64,000 nucleotides of DNA from an uncultured Ruminococcus sp. GTDB taxonomy: Bacteria > Bacillota > Clostridia > Lachnospirales > Lachnospiraceae. A program made the position numbers and the translations under genes. Shown here piece after piece: positions 44,601 through 52,075 of the stretch (its first letter is position 1; every line of letters begins with the position of its first letter). The stretch is from positions 152,652 through 216,651 of the forward strand of contig CAKRLG010000003.1 of assembly GCA_934359255.1 (NCBI GenBank), given 5' to 3'. The notes under the pieces were generated by a model. The model searched no databases. It saw only the letters and a program-made list of their open reading frames with translations, and had not been told where the DNA came from.

Positions 44601-45136
44601 TGACCATGGGTGGGCGTAAATCTCAGTTCGCTACAATCCATATCGTGATAAACGATTTCCAGTGGATTGAGCCAATCGTCCTCATGCTTAACAATAAATC
44701 CGTAGATGATTTCCTGGTAACACAGAATGAACCAACACCTGATTTCGGAACTGATGGGGATGACTTGTTCGGATTTGTTAATAAGCCACACAAAAACGAC
44801 TTGGGCAGTGTTATGGATAGCTTTTTGGCAGATCTTACTCCTGCTAAAACCACAACCTCTAACATATCCTACCACAAAAAACTGATGACCTTGATTGAAT
44901 CTGGATACACTTACGGATTCAATGTCGTAATGAGTTGTCCTGACTTTATTTCAATCAAAGAAATCATCTATGAGTGCATACCGAAATTTCAAAATCGTAT
45001 TCTTTTCTCTTTGAGTGACAAAGATGCAGACCGAATCATTTCCGAAGCACGAGTAGAAAATCTCAAGTCCAACATTGCCCTGTTTTATGATGGGGTCAAC
45101 CCGGCTTATCAATTTAAGCCTTATGACATTATTTAA
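41642..45136 (+). CDS. FtsK/SpoIIIE (EssC-like) type VII-type secretion ATPase
   Basis: A 1164-residue protein. The N-terminal ~300 residues are coiled coil rich in Glu and Ala. The FtsK/SpoIIIE P-loop reads GSLGSGKSTLLH from residue 587, Walker B is RVLVVADEF near residue 695, followed by an FtsK-type segment HFVLATQTMSRLRNG. A second nucleotide-binding-like region with a degenerate P-loop (LLIVGSERRMSDQ) lies near residue 890, as in EssC/EccC where distal ATPase domains are weak. It lacks the FHA domains of EssC, and no clear membrane helix was seen at its N-terminus. This motor type drives export of WXG100 proteins. TTG at 41642 is chosen by GGAGG; no ATG is in frame nearby. It belongs to the same operon as the E1/E2/JAB genes. 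Confidence 0.8.
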   Translation: MRQAGMNTLYTKVSSVREQLILFAGQMESLEQDYNTVVAELENSFVDSKAFWERTTTEKKATASQKAGIALERLDQMASGLNLLDVQLSQVDQSYAKRHDALSMVTAPNVTYQSEEAFLSRMEEIAKEAKAIASECSLTLKAQPLQEFTMLFSGKRKQLYGRLAELIAEGKSIRDQAYSTIQKNLAATNQQLDATKETEIDKAATETADLLAALEERHTEEIASTIASYELSIENCLPRNDIENLRILSDSVRTQDILPDTFSEFISYGSYGVTLGDVAYNSHVVSLVNRLYYGFIENQNLCLPAILDLREKANFMLFDESESMRVRNAVNSVIFSSLKNQPASHQKFILFDPEGRSQGFAPYLEFMRNNPAVMYNKVFTTQQQIREQVEELSAFIDEFSQTKLADSSDIFAYNRVSVERPESLKCLCLLNFPKGFDEQMLEQLANIVKNGSSCGVQTVIHFDENAIRNSSSTTYIDLLAKIRENCICLQPSTTGWYSENGTNWEFNPQPTQKTMLDFCELYASKYAEVTSSILPITKVIPENAWFSGDSSSLFSVPIGKDENGTIQYLEFGDPVSKGTSHHALVTGSLGSGKSTLLHTIIMSTLVAYSPDEINLYLLDFKSGTEFQVYANHKIPHIKVIALDAMQEFGQSVLDELVNMMQERLDMFTEEAKNGYPVKDIASYRKYTGKKMPRVLVVADEFQVLFSEAHNRRVANTCATRLADIISLYRVCGIHFVLATQTMSRLRNGFTVSPSTLSEIYVRIGLKCSEPECNLLFGDSNAKSAFGKMGDTKGTAVYNADYVTEKPVGFKVAFCDTDTQERMLEAIESRYGLVETATPTKVFIGETVPRLSECAGFHNFDNLEALSNVPVYLGEPIRIDQPVTLNVSRMKRSTLLIVGSERRMSDQLVAVYMKNAIKSQPHKLAMATEQSVYLFDGLSIMGEPLADKVSRVVSNGAADIKLAKDVFDVLPLIDELYGIYEKRKQQRLTMGGRKSQFATIHIVINDFQWIEPIVLMLNNKSVDDFLVTQNEPTPDFGTDGDDLFGFVNKPHKNDLGSVMDSFLADLTPAKTTTSNISYHKKLMTLIESGYTYGFNVVMSCPDFISIKEIIYECIPKFQNRILFSLSDKDADRIISEARVENLKSNIALFYDGVNPAYQFKPYDII

Positions 45137-45153
45137 GAAAAGGAGTTGTAATT

Positions 45154-45426
45154 ATGGCAGGAAAATCTTCCCCTGAAGCAATGGATCGTATGATCAACAA
45201 CATCACAAAATTTATTCAGGTGCAGCAGAGTGTTGCCCAGTCGCTGAAAAGCGATTATATCGCAGTTGGTGAAGAATGGGATGACAAGCAGTATCAAAAC
45301 CTGGGTGCCGTAATTGACCAAGCTGTTGCAGCCCTTTCCTCTAACTATGCAACGCTTTCCGAATGTACAACAAGATTGCAGGTTCTCAAGCGTATGCTGG
45401 AGGATTACCTTTCTCACCAGATTTAA
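45154..45426 (+). CDS. WXG100-like small protein
   Basis: A 90-residue, all-helical protein with a central hairpin: a long first helix (EAMDRMINNITKFIQVQQSV), a turn with GEEWDDKQYQNL in the position of the WXG motif, and a second helix (AVAALSSNYATLSECTTRLQ). The size and the mid-sequence Trp-Asp fit the WXG100/ESAT-6-like class of type VII substrates or partners, with W-D-D in place of W-x-G. It follows the secretion ATPase by 17 bases. AAAGGAG precedes the ATG. The assignment is by pattern and context. Confidence 0.65.
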   Translation: MAGKSSPEAMDRMINNITKFIQVQQSVAQSLKSDYIAVGEEWDDKQYQNLGAVIDQAVAALSSNYATLSECTTRLQVLKRMLEDYLSHQI

Positions 45427-45441
45427 GAAACGGGGTAAATC

Positions 45442-46014
45442 ATGGGCAACGGAGTAAATACAAATATCGAAGCCCTGCACGAAATTAAGGATAGCTTAGT
45501 TCGATTTCAAGAGCGTATTGCTCCTTTGCAAAGTGAACTTACACAAGCGTTTCAGGAAATTGATGAACAACTTTCTCAAAGCGTAAAGCTCAAAATGAGA
45601 CAGCTTGAAGAAAGACAACGCAGAGGAACAAACGAAGGACGAACAGACACCTTCGCTTGCGATACCTGCCCTGGAAAAATCCGACTTCTCATTCGCAGTG
45701 ACACTACACATTGCCGAGAACAGGGATGTAACGGAACATTGCACAGAGTCTATACAGACCGCACCTATTCTTCAGAACAGCGTAGAAAAGACATAGACGA
45801 ACTTGAACAACTTCGTCAAATGGTCAATAACTACAATCAACAGAAGAACGAGTTCCAGCATTTATTCGCATCGTTCTTCTCGTCTGAAGCAGGTAACGCT
45901 GATAGAGGTATTGCATCACTCGCCAGCTGCATCAGTATTCTGGAACAGTATTTAGGAACTACTATCTCGTTCGATGCAGGTCTCGAACAAGATGAAGCTA
46001 AAAAAAAACGCTAA
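45442..46014 (+). CDS. Coiled-coil protein with an internal zinc-binding cluster
   Basis: A 190-residue protein: helical segment (~10-60), then a four-Cys cluster Cys73-x2-Cys76 and Cys91-x4-Cys96 (FACDTCPGKIR; THCREQGCNGT), then another helical segment. A zinc ribbon flanked by coiled coil is the simplest reading. The C-terminus GLEQDEAKKKR ends at the stop right after a run of nine A residues at 46000-46008; slippage there would fuse it to the metallopeptidase gene downstream. It follows the WXG100-like gene by 15 bases, with no gap in the operon. I do not recognise the family. Confidence 0.7.
   Translation: MGNGVNTNIEALHEIKDSLVRFQERIAPLQSELTQAFQEIDEQLSQSVKLKMRQLEERQRRGTNEGRTDTFACDTCPGKIRLLIRSDTTHCREQGCNGTLHRVYTDRTYSSEQRRKDIDELEQLRQMVNNYNQQKNEFQHLFASFFSSEAGNADRGIASLASCISILEQYLGTTISFDAGLEQDEAKKKR
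46000..46008 (+). other. A9 slippery run joining two reading frames
   Basis: Nine consecutive A residues lie three codons before the stop of the zinc/coiled-coil gene. A shift into the -1 frame within the run leads into an open frame that continues without a stop, through KKTLNASATNSLDRATNG, into the metallopeptidase frame. The metallopeptidase ATG at 46074 has no ribosome site. It fits programmed frameshifting or transcriptional slippage, but a real or sequencing-derived single-base error would look the same. Confidence 0.55.
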
Positions 46015-46073
46015 ACGCATCTGCGACAAACAGCTTAGACAGAGCGACAAACGGTGCTGTTGAAGTACCGCTG

Positions 46074-46805
46074 ATGTCCGACCTCTCGGATTCGTTTATC
46101 GCAAAACTGCCGCATAGTCGTTCGGCTGCTGTTCATACGGCTTATGCCAAGGCACCTGACTATATCGTTTCGGCAATCAACCAACACTGTGACAAGCTCC
46201 GGTGTATTAAAGATACCGAATACGAAACAGATTGCTATGGACACTATGTTTTGAACAGATATGGCATGAGAGTAAAAGAGTCTTGCCACTATTCACCGAT
46301 GGAACATCATATAGCTATGCACAATGATATGACAGATGCTGAGTATGCAGATGTACTCCAGCACGAACTCGGACATTTCATTGATGATGTACTCGGGCGA
46401 CCTTCAACCGGTGATAGGTTCCGACAAGCCTTTTCAGATGCCGCAGCAAGATATAGCACAGATACGCCCCACGGACGAATGATGCTAAACGATATGCTGG
46501 ACGATGCGTTTTCTACCGGTGCTGCTTTTGATAGAAACATAACTGATATAATCTCGGCTTTGACCCACAATAATCCTGTCGTGGTAAGACGCTTTACGGA
46601 AGAAGGTATCGCATATTACAGACACCAAAACGATTATTGGGATCGACAACTACGAGATGGCACCAATGCTGGCATGAGGGAAAAGGATTCTTTTGCAAAT
46701 ATATTTGCGATTGAAACCGGAAGCTATCGTATCTCTACAAACTTTGCTGAACGCTGGTTTCCACAGCTTTCCAAAGCTCTCAGAGATAGCATAGGAGGAG
46801 CATAA
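46074..46805 (+). CDS. HExxH zinc metallopeptidase-like protein
   Basis: A protein of at least 243 residues with the zincin signature QHELGHFIDDVLG (His97, Glu98, His101 counted from 46074). Upstream of it CHYSPMEHHIAMHNDM is rich in His, and a later DDAFSTGAAFDR region and EGIAYYRHQNDYWD could supply further ligands. It has no signal peptide, and a preceding part of unknown length may come from the frameshift at 46000-46008. It could process a substrate of the secretion system, act as a toxin, or mature another operon protein. The next gene begins one base after its stop (TAAATG) with GGAGG upstream, so it is fully within the operon. The start is uncertain. Confidence 0.7.
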   Translation: MSDLSDSFIAKLPHSRSAAVHTAYAKAPDYIVSAINQHCDKLRCIKDTEYETDCYGHYVLNRYGMRVKESCHYSPMEHHIAMHNDMTDAEYADVLQHELGHFIDDVLGRPSTGDRFRQAFSDAAARYSTDTPHGRMMLNDMLDDAFSTGAAFDRNITDIISALTHNNPVVVRRFTEEGIAYYRHQNDYWDRQLRDGTNAGMREKDSFANIFAIETGSYRISTNFAERWFPQLSKALRDSIGGA

Positions 46806-47009
46806 ATGGATATGTATGAATTTGGCAAGGTGTGCCAGCCACTAAACAAAAAGTACAATGAACTGTTTGGGTATATTCCGCACCACGATGACTTTCCTTG
46901 CACAAGAGAAGAATATGTGGATGCTTTAACCCAAGCAATAACTCAAAAGAAAGAAGTGTTCTATTTTCTCCCTGGGCTTTCAGGGGAAGTAGTAGAAATC
47001 TCTGAATAA
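46806..47009 (+). CDS. Small operon protein, 67 residues, possible protease partner
   Basis: A 67-residue acidic protein (MDMYEFGKVCQPLNKKYN, then PHHDDFPCTREEYVDA) ending VEISE. It has no recognised domain. It starts directly after the metallopeptidase stop, with AGGAGG in the 3' end of that gene. Small acidic proteins next to a secreted enzyme gene are often inhibitors or immunity proteins, so this is a possible inhibitor of the metallopeptidase, but nothing beyond position supports it. Confidence 0.6.
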   Translation: MDMYEFGKVCQPLNKKYNELFGYIPHHDDFPCTREEYVDALTQAITQKKEVFYFLPGLSGEVVEISE

Positions 47010-47023
47010 AGGGGGAATAAACA

Positions 47024-47533
47024 ATGGCAATTAGAATTGGTGAAGATGGAACAATCATTAGCGGCGATGAAGTTATTTCAAGCAGCGGAACCGTCATTAG
47101 AGATGACGGAACTATTGAATCATCCAACATCGCAGTTAGCAATGTTCCGCAGAGAAGCTATGTGTCTCATACGGCTCCCGTATCTCCGCTTGAAAATGAA
47201 GCCAATCGTCAGGCACAACCTGTTGAGACTGCACCAACGCCAGCAGTTCAGCCAGACCGTAGAATGACTACTGCCACAACAAAAAGTATCGCTGATCTGG
47301 AATATGATTTGATGGTTGCAGAAGGCCATGCACGGGGAGCTGTTCCGAAAACACCGCTGATTGCAGCAATCGTTATGTTGCTTTGTGGCATTGCAATTCA
47401 CCCGATATTCCTTATCGGTACAGCTGTTGCAGGTATTATGGTTTTCACTGGCTTCTCTAAAAAATCTTCTTATGAAGAAGAAGTACAGCGTATAAGAAAC
47501 GAAATTAGTTCTCTCAAACAACGACAAAGATAG
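47024..47533 (+). CDS. Small membrane protein with a beta-repeat N-terminus
   Basis: A 169-residue protein. Its first ~35 residues contain three short similar units (RIGEDGTIIS; GDEVISSSGTVI; RDDGTIESSN) of beta-strand type. A linker rich in Pro, Gln and Thr follows (~40-85), then two adjacent membrane helices (IAAIVMLLCGIAIHPIFLI and GTAVAGIMVFTGF) and a basic C-terminal coiled coil (YEEEVQRIRNEISSLKQRQR). The topology suggests both ends lie on the same side. It may be a membrane component of the secretion apparatus. Its family is not known to me. Confidence 0.6.
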   Translation: MAIRIGEDGTIISGDEVISSSGTVIRDDGTIESSNIAVSNVPQRSYVSHTAPVSPLENEANRQAQPVETAPTPAVQPDRRMTTATTKSIADLEYDLMVAEGHARGAVPKTPLIAAIVMLLCGIAIHPIFLIGTAVAGIMVFTGFSKKSSYEEEVQRIRNEISSLKQRQR

Positions 47534-47544
47534 GAGGTGTTTAG

Positions 47545-49029
47545 ATGTCTATCTACATTGACAAGATGAAAGATTTGCTTGATGCGAATACAGCAATCGC
47601 AATACAGCAACTCGAAAATGATAGTGCCGCTGGTAATCTGGAAGCCACTTATCTTCTTGGTAAAGTGTATTTTGACGGAATCTATGCTGCTCCTACTGCT
47701 GATAGATTTATTCCGCTTTGGGAAAAAGGAGCATCAAATAACATTGATTGTCTCCGTTCTCTGGGTGACTGCTATTTCTTTGGCTCTGGGTATCCTGAAA
47801 GCAATGAAAAAGCCATAGAGATTTACAATGAAGTCATACGGAGAAACCCCAACGATCATCAGACACTATGCCAGATTGGTCGTATGCACGGTCACGGATG
47901 GGGATTTACACAAAATATCCCCTACTCTATTACCTTGCTTGAAGATGCATGGAGAAAAGGTTCCGGCAGAGCTGCGACAGAAATCGGTTTGCTGTATATG
48001 TTCAATATGGAAAAAACCATAGACAACATAAAAGCCGCAGTTAAATGGTATCAGCGTGGTGCTGAAATGGGTGATAGCAAAGGTTGTTATCGCATGGGGC
48101 TGCTCTATAAATGGGGTGATTACGGACTTCCTGAAAGTCCTAAAACTGCATACCAATATTTTGTGCGTGGAAAAGAACTGAGTGATTGTCTATCCATGTT
48201 AATCACATCTACCGGTTGTGGTGTAGCAACGCCTGAAGAAATGAGAGCATTTTTTGCCGAAGCAGAACGCAGAGCAAATTGGAATGATGCCGAACTTCAA
48301 GACGCATTAGGACAAGCCTACGCTCGTGGTTTGGGAGTTCCTGCAAATAAAGAACTGGCCGCTAAGTGGTATGAAAAAGCGATAGAAAACGGAAACACCT
48401 TTTCTGAATATCAGTACGGAATGAAATATGTTCTGGGAACGGATGGGTTTGAAGTAGATCATCGCAAAGGATATGAATACCTTTCTCATGCAGCCCAAGC
48501 CGGTCAAACTTATGCAATGAAGCCTTTGGCAGAATTGCTTGATGATGAATACATCCCTGGGCTGTCTACAGAAGAAAGAAACAGCCAAATGATTTATTGG
48601 TTTGAAAAAGCCGTAGAAAACGGAGATGAATGGGCAGCAGTTACTCTTGGACGAAAATATGAGAATGGCTATTCACCAGTTCAAGTTGATGTCGCAAAGG
48701 CGATCTACTACTATCAGTTTGCCGCTGACCATGACATTGATATGGTCTATTTATCTTTGGGAAAGCTGTATATGGTTCCGGGCGAAACAGCAAATTACAA
48801 ATTAGCTCACCGCTATCTTTCTCTTGCACAAGAAAAAACTACCATTGATTACTACCTTGGAGAAATCGAATTGTGTTATGGAAGGATGAATAAAGATGGT
48901 CTCGGTATTCCTAAGAACCTTGAGGAAGCCTATAAACATTTTACAATAGCGGCTTCTAAAGGAAATACCGAAGCAACAGAGGAACTAAAACATTTCAAAA
49001 AAGGTCTTTTTGGATGGAAACTTATCTGA
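47545..49029 (+). CDS. Sel1-repeat (SLR) protein, long
   Basis: A 494-residue protein made of Sel1-like/TPR-type repeats from end to end. Recognisable units have the AxxLGxxYxxGxGV pattern, for example YLLGKVYFDGIYAA, IGLLYMFNMEKTIDN, RMGLLYKWGDYGLPES, ALGQAYARGLGVPANKELA and TLGRKYENGYSPVQVD. SLR solenoids mediate protein-protein contacts, often assembling signalling or secretion complexes, and in bacteria they are frequent in effectors. No signal peptide is present. GGAGGTG precedes the ATG. It and the next gene are tandem paralogues in the same operon. Confidence 0.88.
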   Translation: MSIYIDKMKDLLDANTAIAIQQLENDSAAGNLEATYLLGKVYFDGIYAAPTADRFIPLWEKGASNNIDCLRSLGDCYFFGSGYPESNEKAIEIYNEVIRRNPNDHQTLCQIGRMHGHGWGFTQNIPYSITLLEDAWRKGSGRAATEIGLLYMFNMEKTIDNIKAAVKWYQRGAEMGDSKGCYRMGLLYKWGDYGLPESPKTAYQYFVRGKELSDCLSMLITSTGCGVATPEEMRAFFAEAERRANWNDAELQDALGQAYARGLGVPANKELAAKWYEKAIENGNTFSEYQYGMKYVLGTDGFEVDHRKGYEYLSHAAQAGQTYAMKPLAELLDDEYIPGLSTEERNSQMIYWFEKAVENGDEWAAVTLGRKYENGYSPVQVDVAKAIYYYQFAADHDIDMVYLSLGKLYMVPGETANYKLAHRYLSLAQEKTTIDYYLGEIELCYGRMNKDGLGIPKNLEEAYKHFTIAASKGNTEATEELKHFKKGLFGWKLI

Positions 49030-49057
49030 TAAGAACAAAAATATGGAGGTGAAGATA

Positions 49058-49909
49058 ATGGGAATGAGTAAATACGAGGATTTATATGCACGTGTAATGA
49101 ATCATCTAAATGATCAAGATTGGGAATCGGCTTATTCTCTTGTTAAAAACGGAGATATGCAAGGGGACGGAAATGCAACCGCAATTCTGGCAGAATTCTA
49201 TCTGCACGGAGTTGGTGTCCCTGAGGATGTTGAAACAGCCATTGAACTACTCGAAAGAGCAATTTCAAGGGGATGTATGGAAGCTGCGGATAAGCTTGGA
49301 AGCCTTTATATGGTCGGAGAAAAAGTTCCTCAAGATGACCAAAAAGGAGTTTCTTATCTAATTAAAGCAGCTGACATGGGTGATCCACTGTCCATGGGAA
49401 AATTAGCAACTGCCTATCTAAACGGTGATGGTGTTGCACAAGATTATGCCAAATCATTGGAATGGGGGCAAAAAGCAGCAAAACTCGGAGATAAAAACGG
49501 CATGGAAATTGTCGCAATAATCTACGATGACGGACTTGGTGTCTACCGAGACCCTATGCAGGCGGCACATTGGTATCGTGAATGCTTGCAGCAAGACCCC
49601 GACAATACATTCGATATGTATCGCTTAGTTGTTTGTCTTGCAGATCCTTTCGAGGACTTTAATTTGCATCCTGATTATTCCATGTTGGAAGAAGCCTTTT
49701 CTTGGGCAAGCAAAGGCGTAGAAAAAGGCGATCTGGACTGTCACATGATGGTCGCTTGGTTCTACGAAACCGGCAAAGTTGTAGACCAGGACTTCAGCAT
49801 GGCATACAAATATTTCAAGATTGCCGCAGACAATGGACATGAAATGTCTATTGAACTTATCAAGCGTTACAGAAGAAATATCTTCGGTAACTACTATCTT
49901 CCGCAGTAA
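49058..49909 (+). CDS. Sel1-repeat (SLR) protein, short
   Basis: A 283-residue Sel1-repeat protein, related in type to its neighbour. Units include ILAEFYLHGVGVPEDVETAI, KLGSLYMVGEKVPQDDQKGV, KLATAYLNGDGVAQDYAKSL and IVAIIYDDGLGVYRDPMQAA. ATG at 49058 is chosen because GGAGGTG lies directly upstream; a longer frame begins in the previous gene without a site. The gene is 28 bases after the first SLR gene. It is probably an adaptor of the same complex. Confidence 0.85.
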   Translation: MGMSKYEDLYARVMNHLNDQDWESAYSLVKNGDMQGDGNATAILAEFYLHGVGVPEDVETAIELLERAISRGCMEAADKLGSLYMVGEKVPQDDQKGVSYLIKAADMGDPLSMGKLATAYLNGDGVAQDYAKSLEWGQKAAKLGDKNGMEIVAIIYDDGLGVYRDPMQAAHWYRECLQQDPDNTFDMYRLVVCLADPFEDFNLHPDYSMLEEAFSWASKGVEKGDLDCHMMVAWFYETGKVVDQDFSMAYKYFKIAADNGHEMSIELIKRYRRNIFGNYYLPQ

Positions 49910-49960
49910 ACGCCTATGGCGATACTGAATAAAAAATCTACCATAAAGGAGAGAAACATT

Positions 49961-50443
49961 ATGATTAAAGCTGACACTTTGAGAGAGTTCCGCCCTTCCG
50001 TTCGCTACAAAGACGGTAGCGGTATCACACTCCAGACCGTGCAGAGCGCCATCAAGGACGCCGCTCAGGGCATGGGTATCCCTGTTGCTTTCTATGCAGA
50101 GCAGGTTAAGTCCGGCGGTCTGTTCAACTCCTCCGTTGAGGACTGCATTGTTATGTACCACCCTGAACACCAGAACGACTACTTCAAGTTCTGTATCCGT
50201 GTTGGTCGCCAGGGCACCTACGCTTTCGTTTCTGTCAACGACTTCGGTCAAAGCAAGCAGATGAACAAGGCATCCTACGCAGAGAACTACAAGGCTGATC
50301 GCAAGGGAAAGAGCATGAGCTACAAGGTTGGCTCTATGATCGGTCAGGGCGTTATGACCCTCGGCAAGAGCAAGCAGAAGCTCGAAGAAGAGCAGATGTA
50401 CTACCAGTGCGTGTTCGACATTTTCGACGAAATCATCGCCTAA
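49961..50443 (+). CDS. Last operon gene, highly expressed-type codon usage, unknown family
   Basis: A 160-residue protein with an alpha/beta pattern: SVRYKDGSGITLQTVQSAIK, then a central ECGIVMYHP-like strand (DCIVMYHPEHQNDYFKF), RVGRQGTYAFVSVNDFG, and a basic helical end with KGKSMSYKVGSMIGQG. I do not recognise it. Its codon use differs sharply from the rest of the operon: preferred C-ending codons (TTC, ATC, AAC, CTG, GGC) dominate, which is typical of abundant proteins. It is preceded by AAAGGAGAG and followed by the operon's terminator. It could be the bulk secreted product, or a protein in high stoichiometry. Its independent origin is also possible. Confidence 0.65.
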   Translation: MIKADTLREFRPSVRYKDGSGITLQTVQSAIKDAAQGMGIPVAFYAEQVKSGGLFNSSVEDCIVMYHPEHQNDYFKFCIRVGRQGTYAFVSVNDFGQSKQMNKASYAENYKADRKGKSMSYKVGSMIGQGVMTLGKSKQKLEEEQMYYQCVFDIFDEIIA

Positions 50444-50477
50444 GACAGTTTGTTGCTCTGAAAACTACTTAATGAGT

Positions 50478-50525
50478 GCCAGGGCAATGCAGCGTTTCGC
50501 AACATTGCCCTGGCGCTTATTTTTC
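50478..50525 (+). terminator. Strong terminator ending the cargo operon
   Basis: GCCAGGGCAATG (50478-50489) pairs perfectly with CATTGCCCTGGC (50503-50514) and is followed by GCTTATTTTTC. It ends the 37.7-50.5 kb operon. Confidence 0.9.
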
Positions 50526-50615
50526 AAGTGTTAATTTCTGACTTTTGAACTTTTCCACGGAAATCTTTTTCTAAAGGGAAGTTATTACATTAAAAATACA
50601 CGAGGAATAAACAAT

Positions 50616-50897
50616 ATGGTAATTAAGAAAAATGAAAATATCGTGGCTCGAAAAGTTCATGGTTCCTCTTTTCTGATTGATATTTCCGATAACTATTCTG
50701 GTGATAAATGTGCAATTTATGAAATCAACGAAACCGGTATGTTTATCTGGAACAATATTGACGGAACTCGAAGTACAGAAGAACTGGCAACCTTGTTGAA
50801 AGCCGCAATAATTGATGACGTTGATTATCAAATTCTCCACGATGATGTTAAAGAGTTTATCGACACATTGATAATCAGGCAGTTTGTTGAGGTCTAA
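50616..50897 (+). CDS. PqqD-like RiPP recognition protein
   Basis: A 93-residue PqqD-family protein, the peptide-binding chaperone that presents a precursor to a radical SAM enzyme. The typical winged-helix pattern is present: NENIVARKVHGSSFLID, then CAIYEINETGMFIWNNIDGTRS (the family's conserved N-x-T/S-G/x..W segment), and a C-terminal helix DVKEFIDTLIIRQFVEV. It lies four bases before the radical SAM gene start, with overlapping ribosome site, and is the first gene of the RiPP cluster. AGGAATAA precedes the ATG. Confidence 0.88.
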   Translation: MVIKKNENIVARKVHGSSFLIDISDNYSGDKCAIYEINETGMFIWNNIDGTRSTEELATLLKAAIIDDVDYQILHDDVKEFIDTLIIRQFVEV

Positions 50898-50901
50898 GAT
50901 T

Positions 50902-52008
50902 ATGGATGATTTTTTTACCGATAGAATTAAAATGCAGGTGTTAGATTTTGCCACAGATAAACGAACCGTCTGGGAGCAAAACCATCAACTCTATTCTGTA
51001 ATTTTTGAAATAACACCAAAATGCAATTTCAACTGCGTGCATTGCTATTTGCACGATCATCATTGTTCCAACGAACTTAGTTATGATGAGATTATTGAAA
51101 TAATTGACATTCTGTATGAAAAAGAAGTTCTTTTTCTCACCCTCACGGGCGGAGACATATTCACACGAAAAGACTTTTTAGATATTTATCTCTATGCAAA
51201 GAAAAAAGGATTTATTGTTGAACTTTACACGAATGGCGCACTGATTAACGACAAAATAATCAACACCTTCGCAAAATATCCGCCGTTGTTGGTTGATATA
51301 TCTTTGTATGGTTCATGCGAGGAAACATACAAAAAAGTTACAGGAGTGGCTGGAGCTTTCGATAAAGTAATGCACAACATCCAAGCATTACTTGATGCGG
51401 GGGTAAGAGTATCCGTCAAGGCTCCTGTCCTCAATCTCTACTATTCTGAACTGCCACAGATTAAAGAAATCGCAGAAAAGTTTGGAATTCCTTTCCGCAC
51501 GGGATTTGAAATTTTTCCGTCCATCGACAACGACGATAGTGTTCAGCAGTTCAGCGTTCCTCTGGCGGATTCCTTAAAGTATGAGTTTGAGGAATTTGCT
51601 AAACGTCCAAGAACTTTTGGCGAGGATTATGATGTAGAACTGGTTGATCTGCAAAAAGAAAGACCTCTATTCAGATGTAAGCTCGGTAGAGCCAGCTGTG
51701 CCATTGACTTCGATGGAAATATGTGTCCATGTATGTCTTTCAGGCACGTTGGACGCAGATTAACAAGAGAAAACTTTGAAGAAATCTGGGGTAGCTTCAG
51801 GCAATATCCTAAAATGAAGGCATCCCCTGAATATAAATGTCTTAGTTGTAAAGCCTATGACTTTTGCGATATTTGCCCAGCAATGATGCAATTCGTACAT
51901 GGCGACTTGGAATATATAGATGAACATTTCTGTAAAAGTGCAAAAGCAAGGTATGAGCATTACATACAAGGTGTAGATATTGACACCATTATCGAAAATC
52001 TGAAATAA
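50902..52008 (+). CDS. Radical SAM/SPASM peptide-modifying enzyme
   Basis: A 368-residue radical SAM enzyme. The [4Fe-4S] motif is CNFNCVHCYL (Cys41, Cys45, Cys48). Further core segments are FLTLTGGDIF and VELYTNGALIND. The C-terminal SPASM-type auxiliary cluster region has many Cys: RCKLGRASCAIDFDGNMCPC, then YKCLSCKAYDFCDICP and HFCKSA. Such enzymes introduce thioether, C-C or related crosslinks into ribosomal peptides. It lies between a PqqD-like gene and the small Cys/His peptide gene. The start at 50902 follows GAGGT in the tail of the previous gene. The exact bond made is not predictable. Confidence 0.93.
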   Translation: MDDFFTDRIKMQVLDFATDKRTVWEQNHQLYSVIFEITPKCNFNCVHCYLHDHHCSNELSYDEIIEIIDILYEKEVLFLTLTGGDIFTRKDFLDIYLYAKKKGFIVELYTNGALINDKIINTFAKYPPLLVDISLYGSCEETYKKVTGVAGAFDKVMHNIQALLDAGVRVSVKAPVLNLYYSELPQIKEIAEKFGIPFRTGFEIFPSIDNDDSVQQFSVPLADSLKYEFEEFAKRPRTFGEDYDVELVDLQKERPLFRCKLGRASCAIDFDGNMCPCMSFRHVGRRLTRENFEEIWGSFRQYPKMKASPEYKCLSCKAYDFCDICPAMMQFVHGDLEYIDEHFCKSAKARYEHYIQGVDIDTIIENLK

Positions 52009-52075
52009 ATTTTGATATGTGAGAGGTTAAATTTCTACCCTCTTATATAATAAATCTAAGAAAGGAGAACGCACT

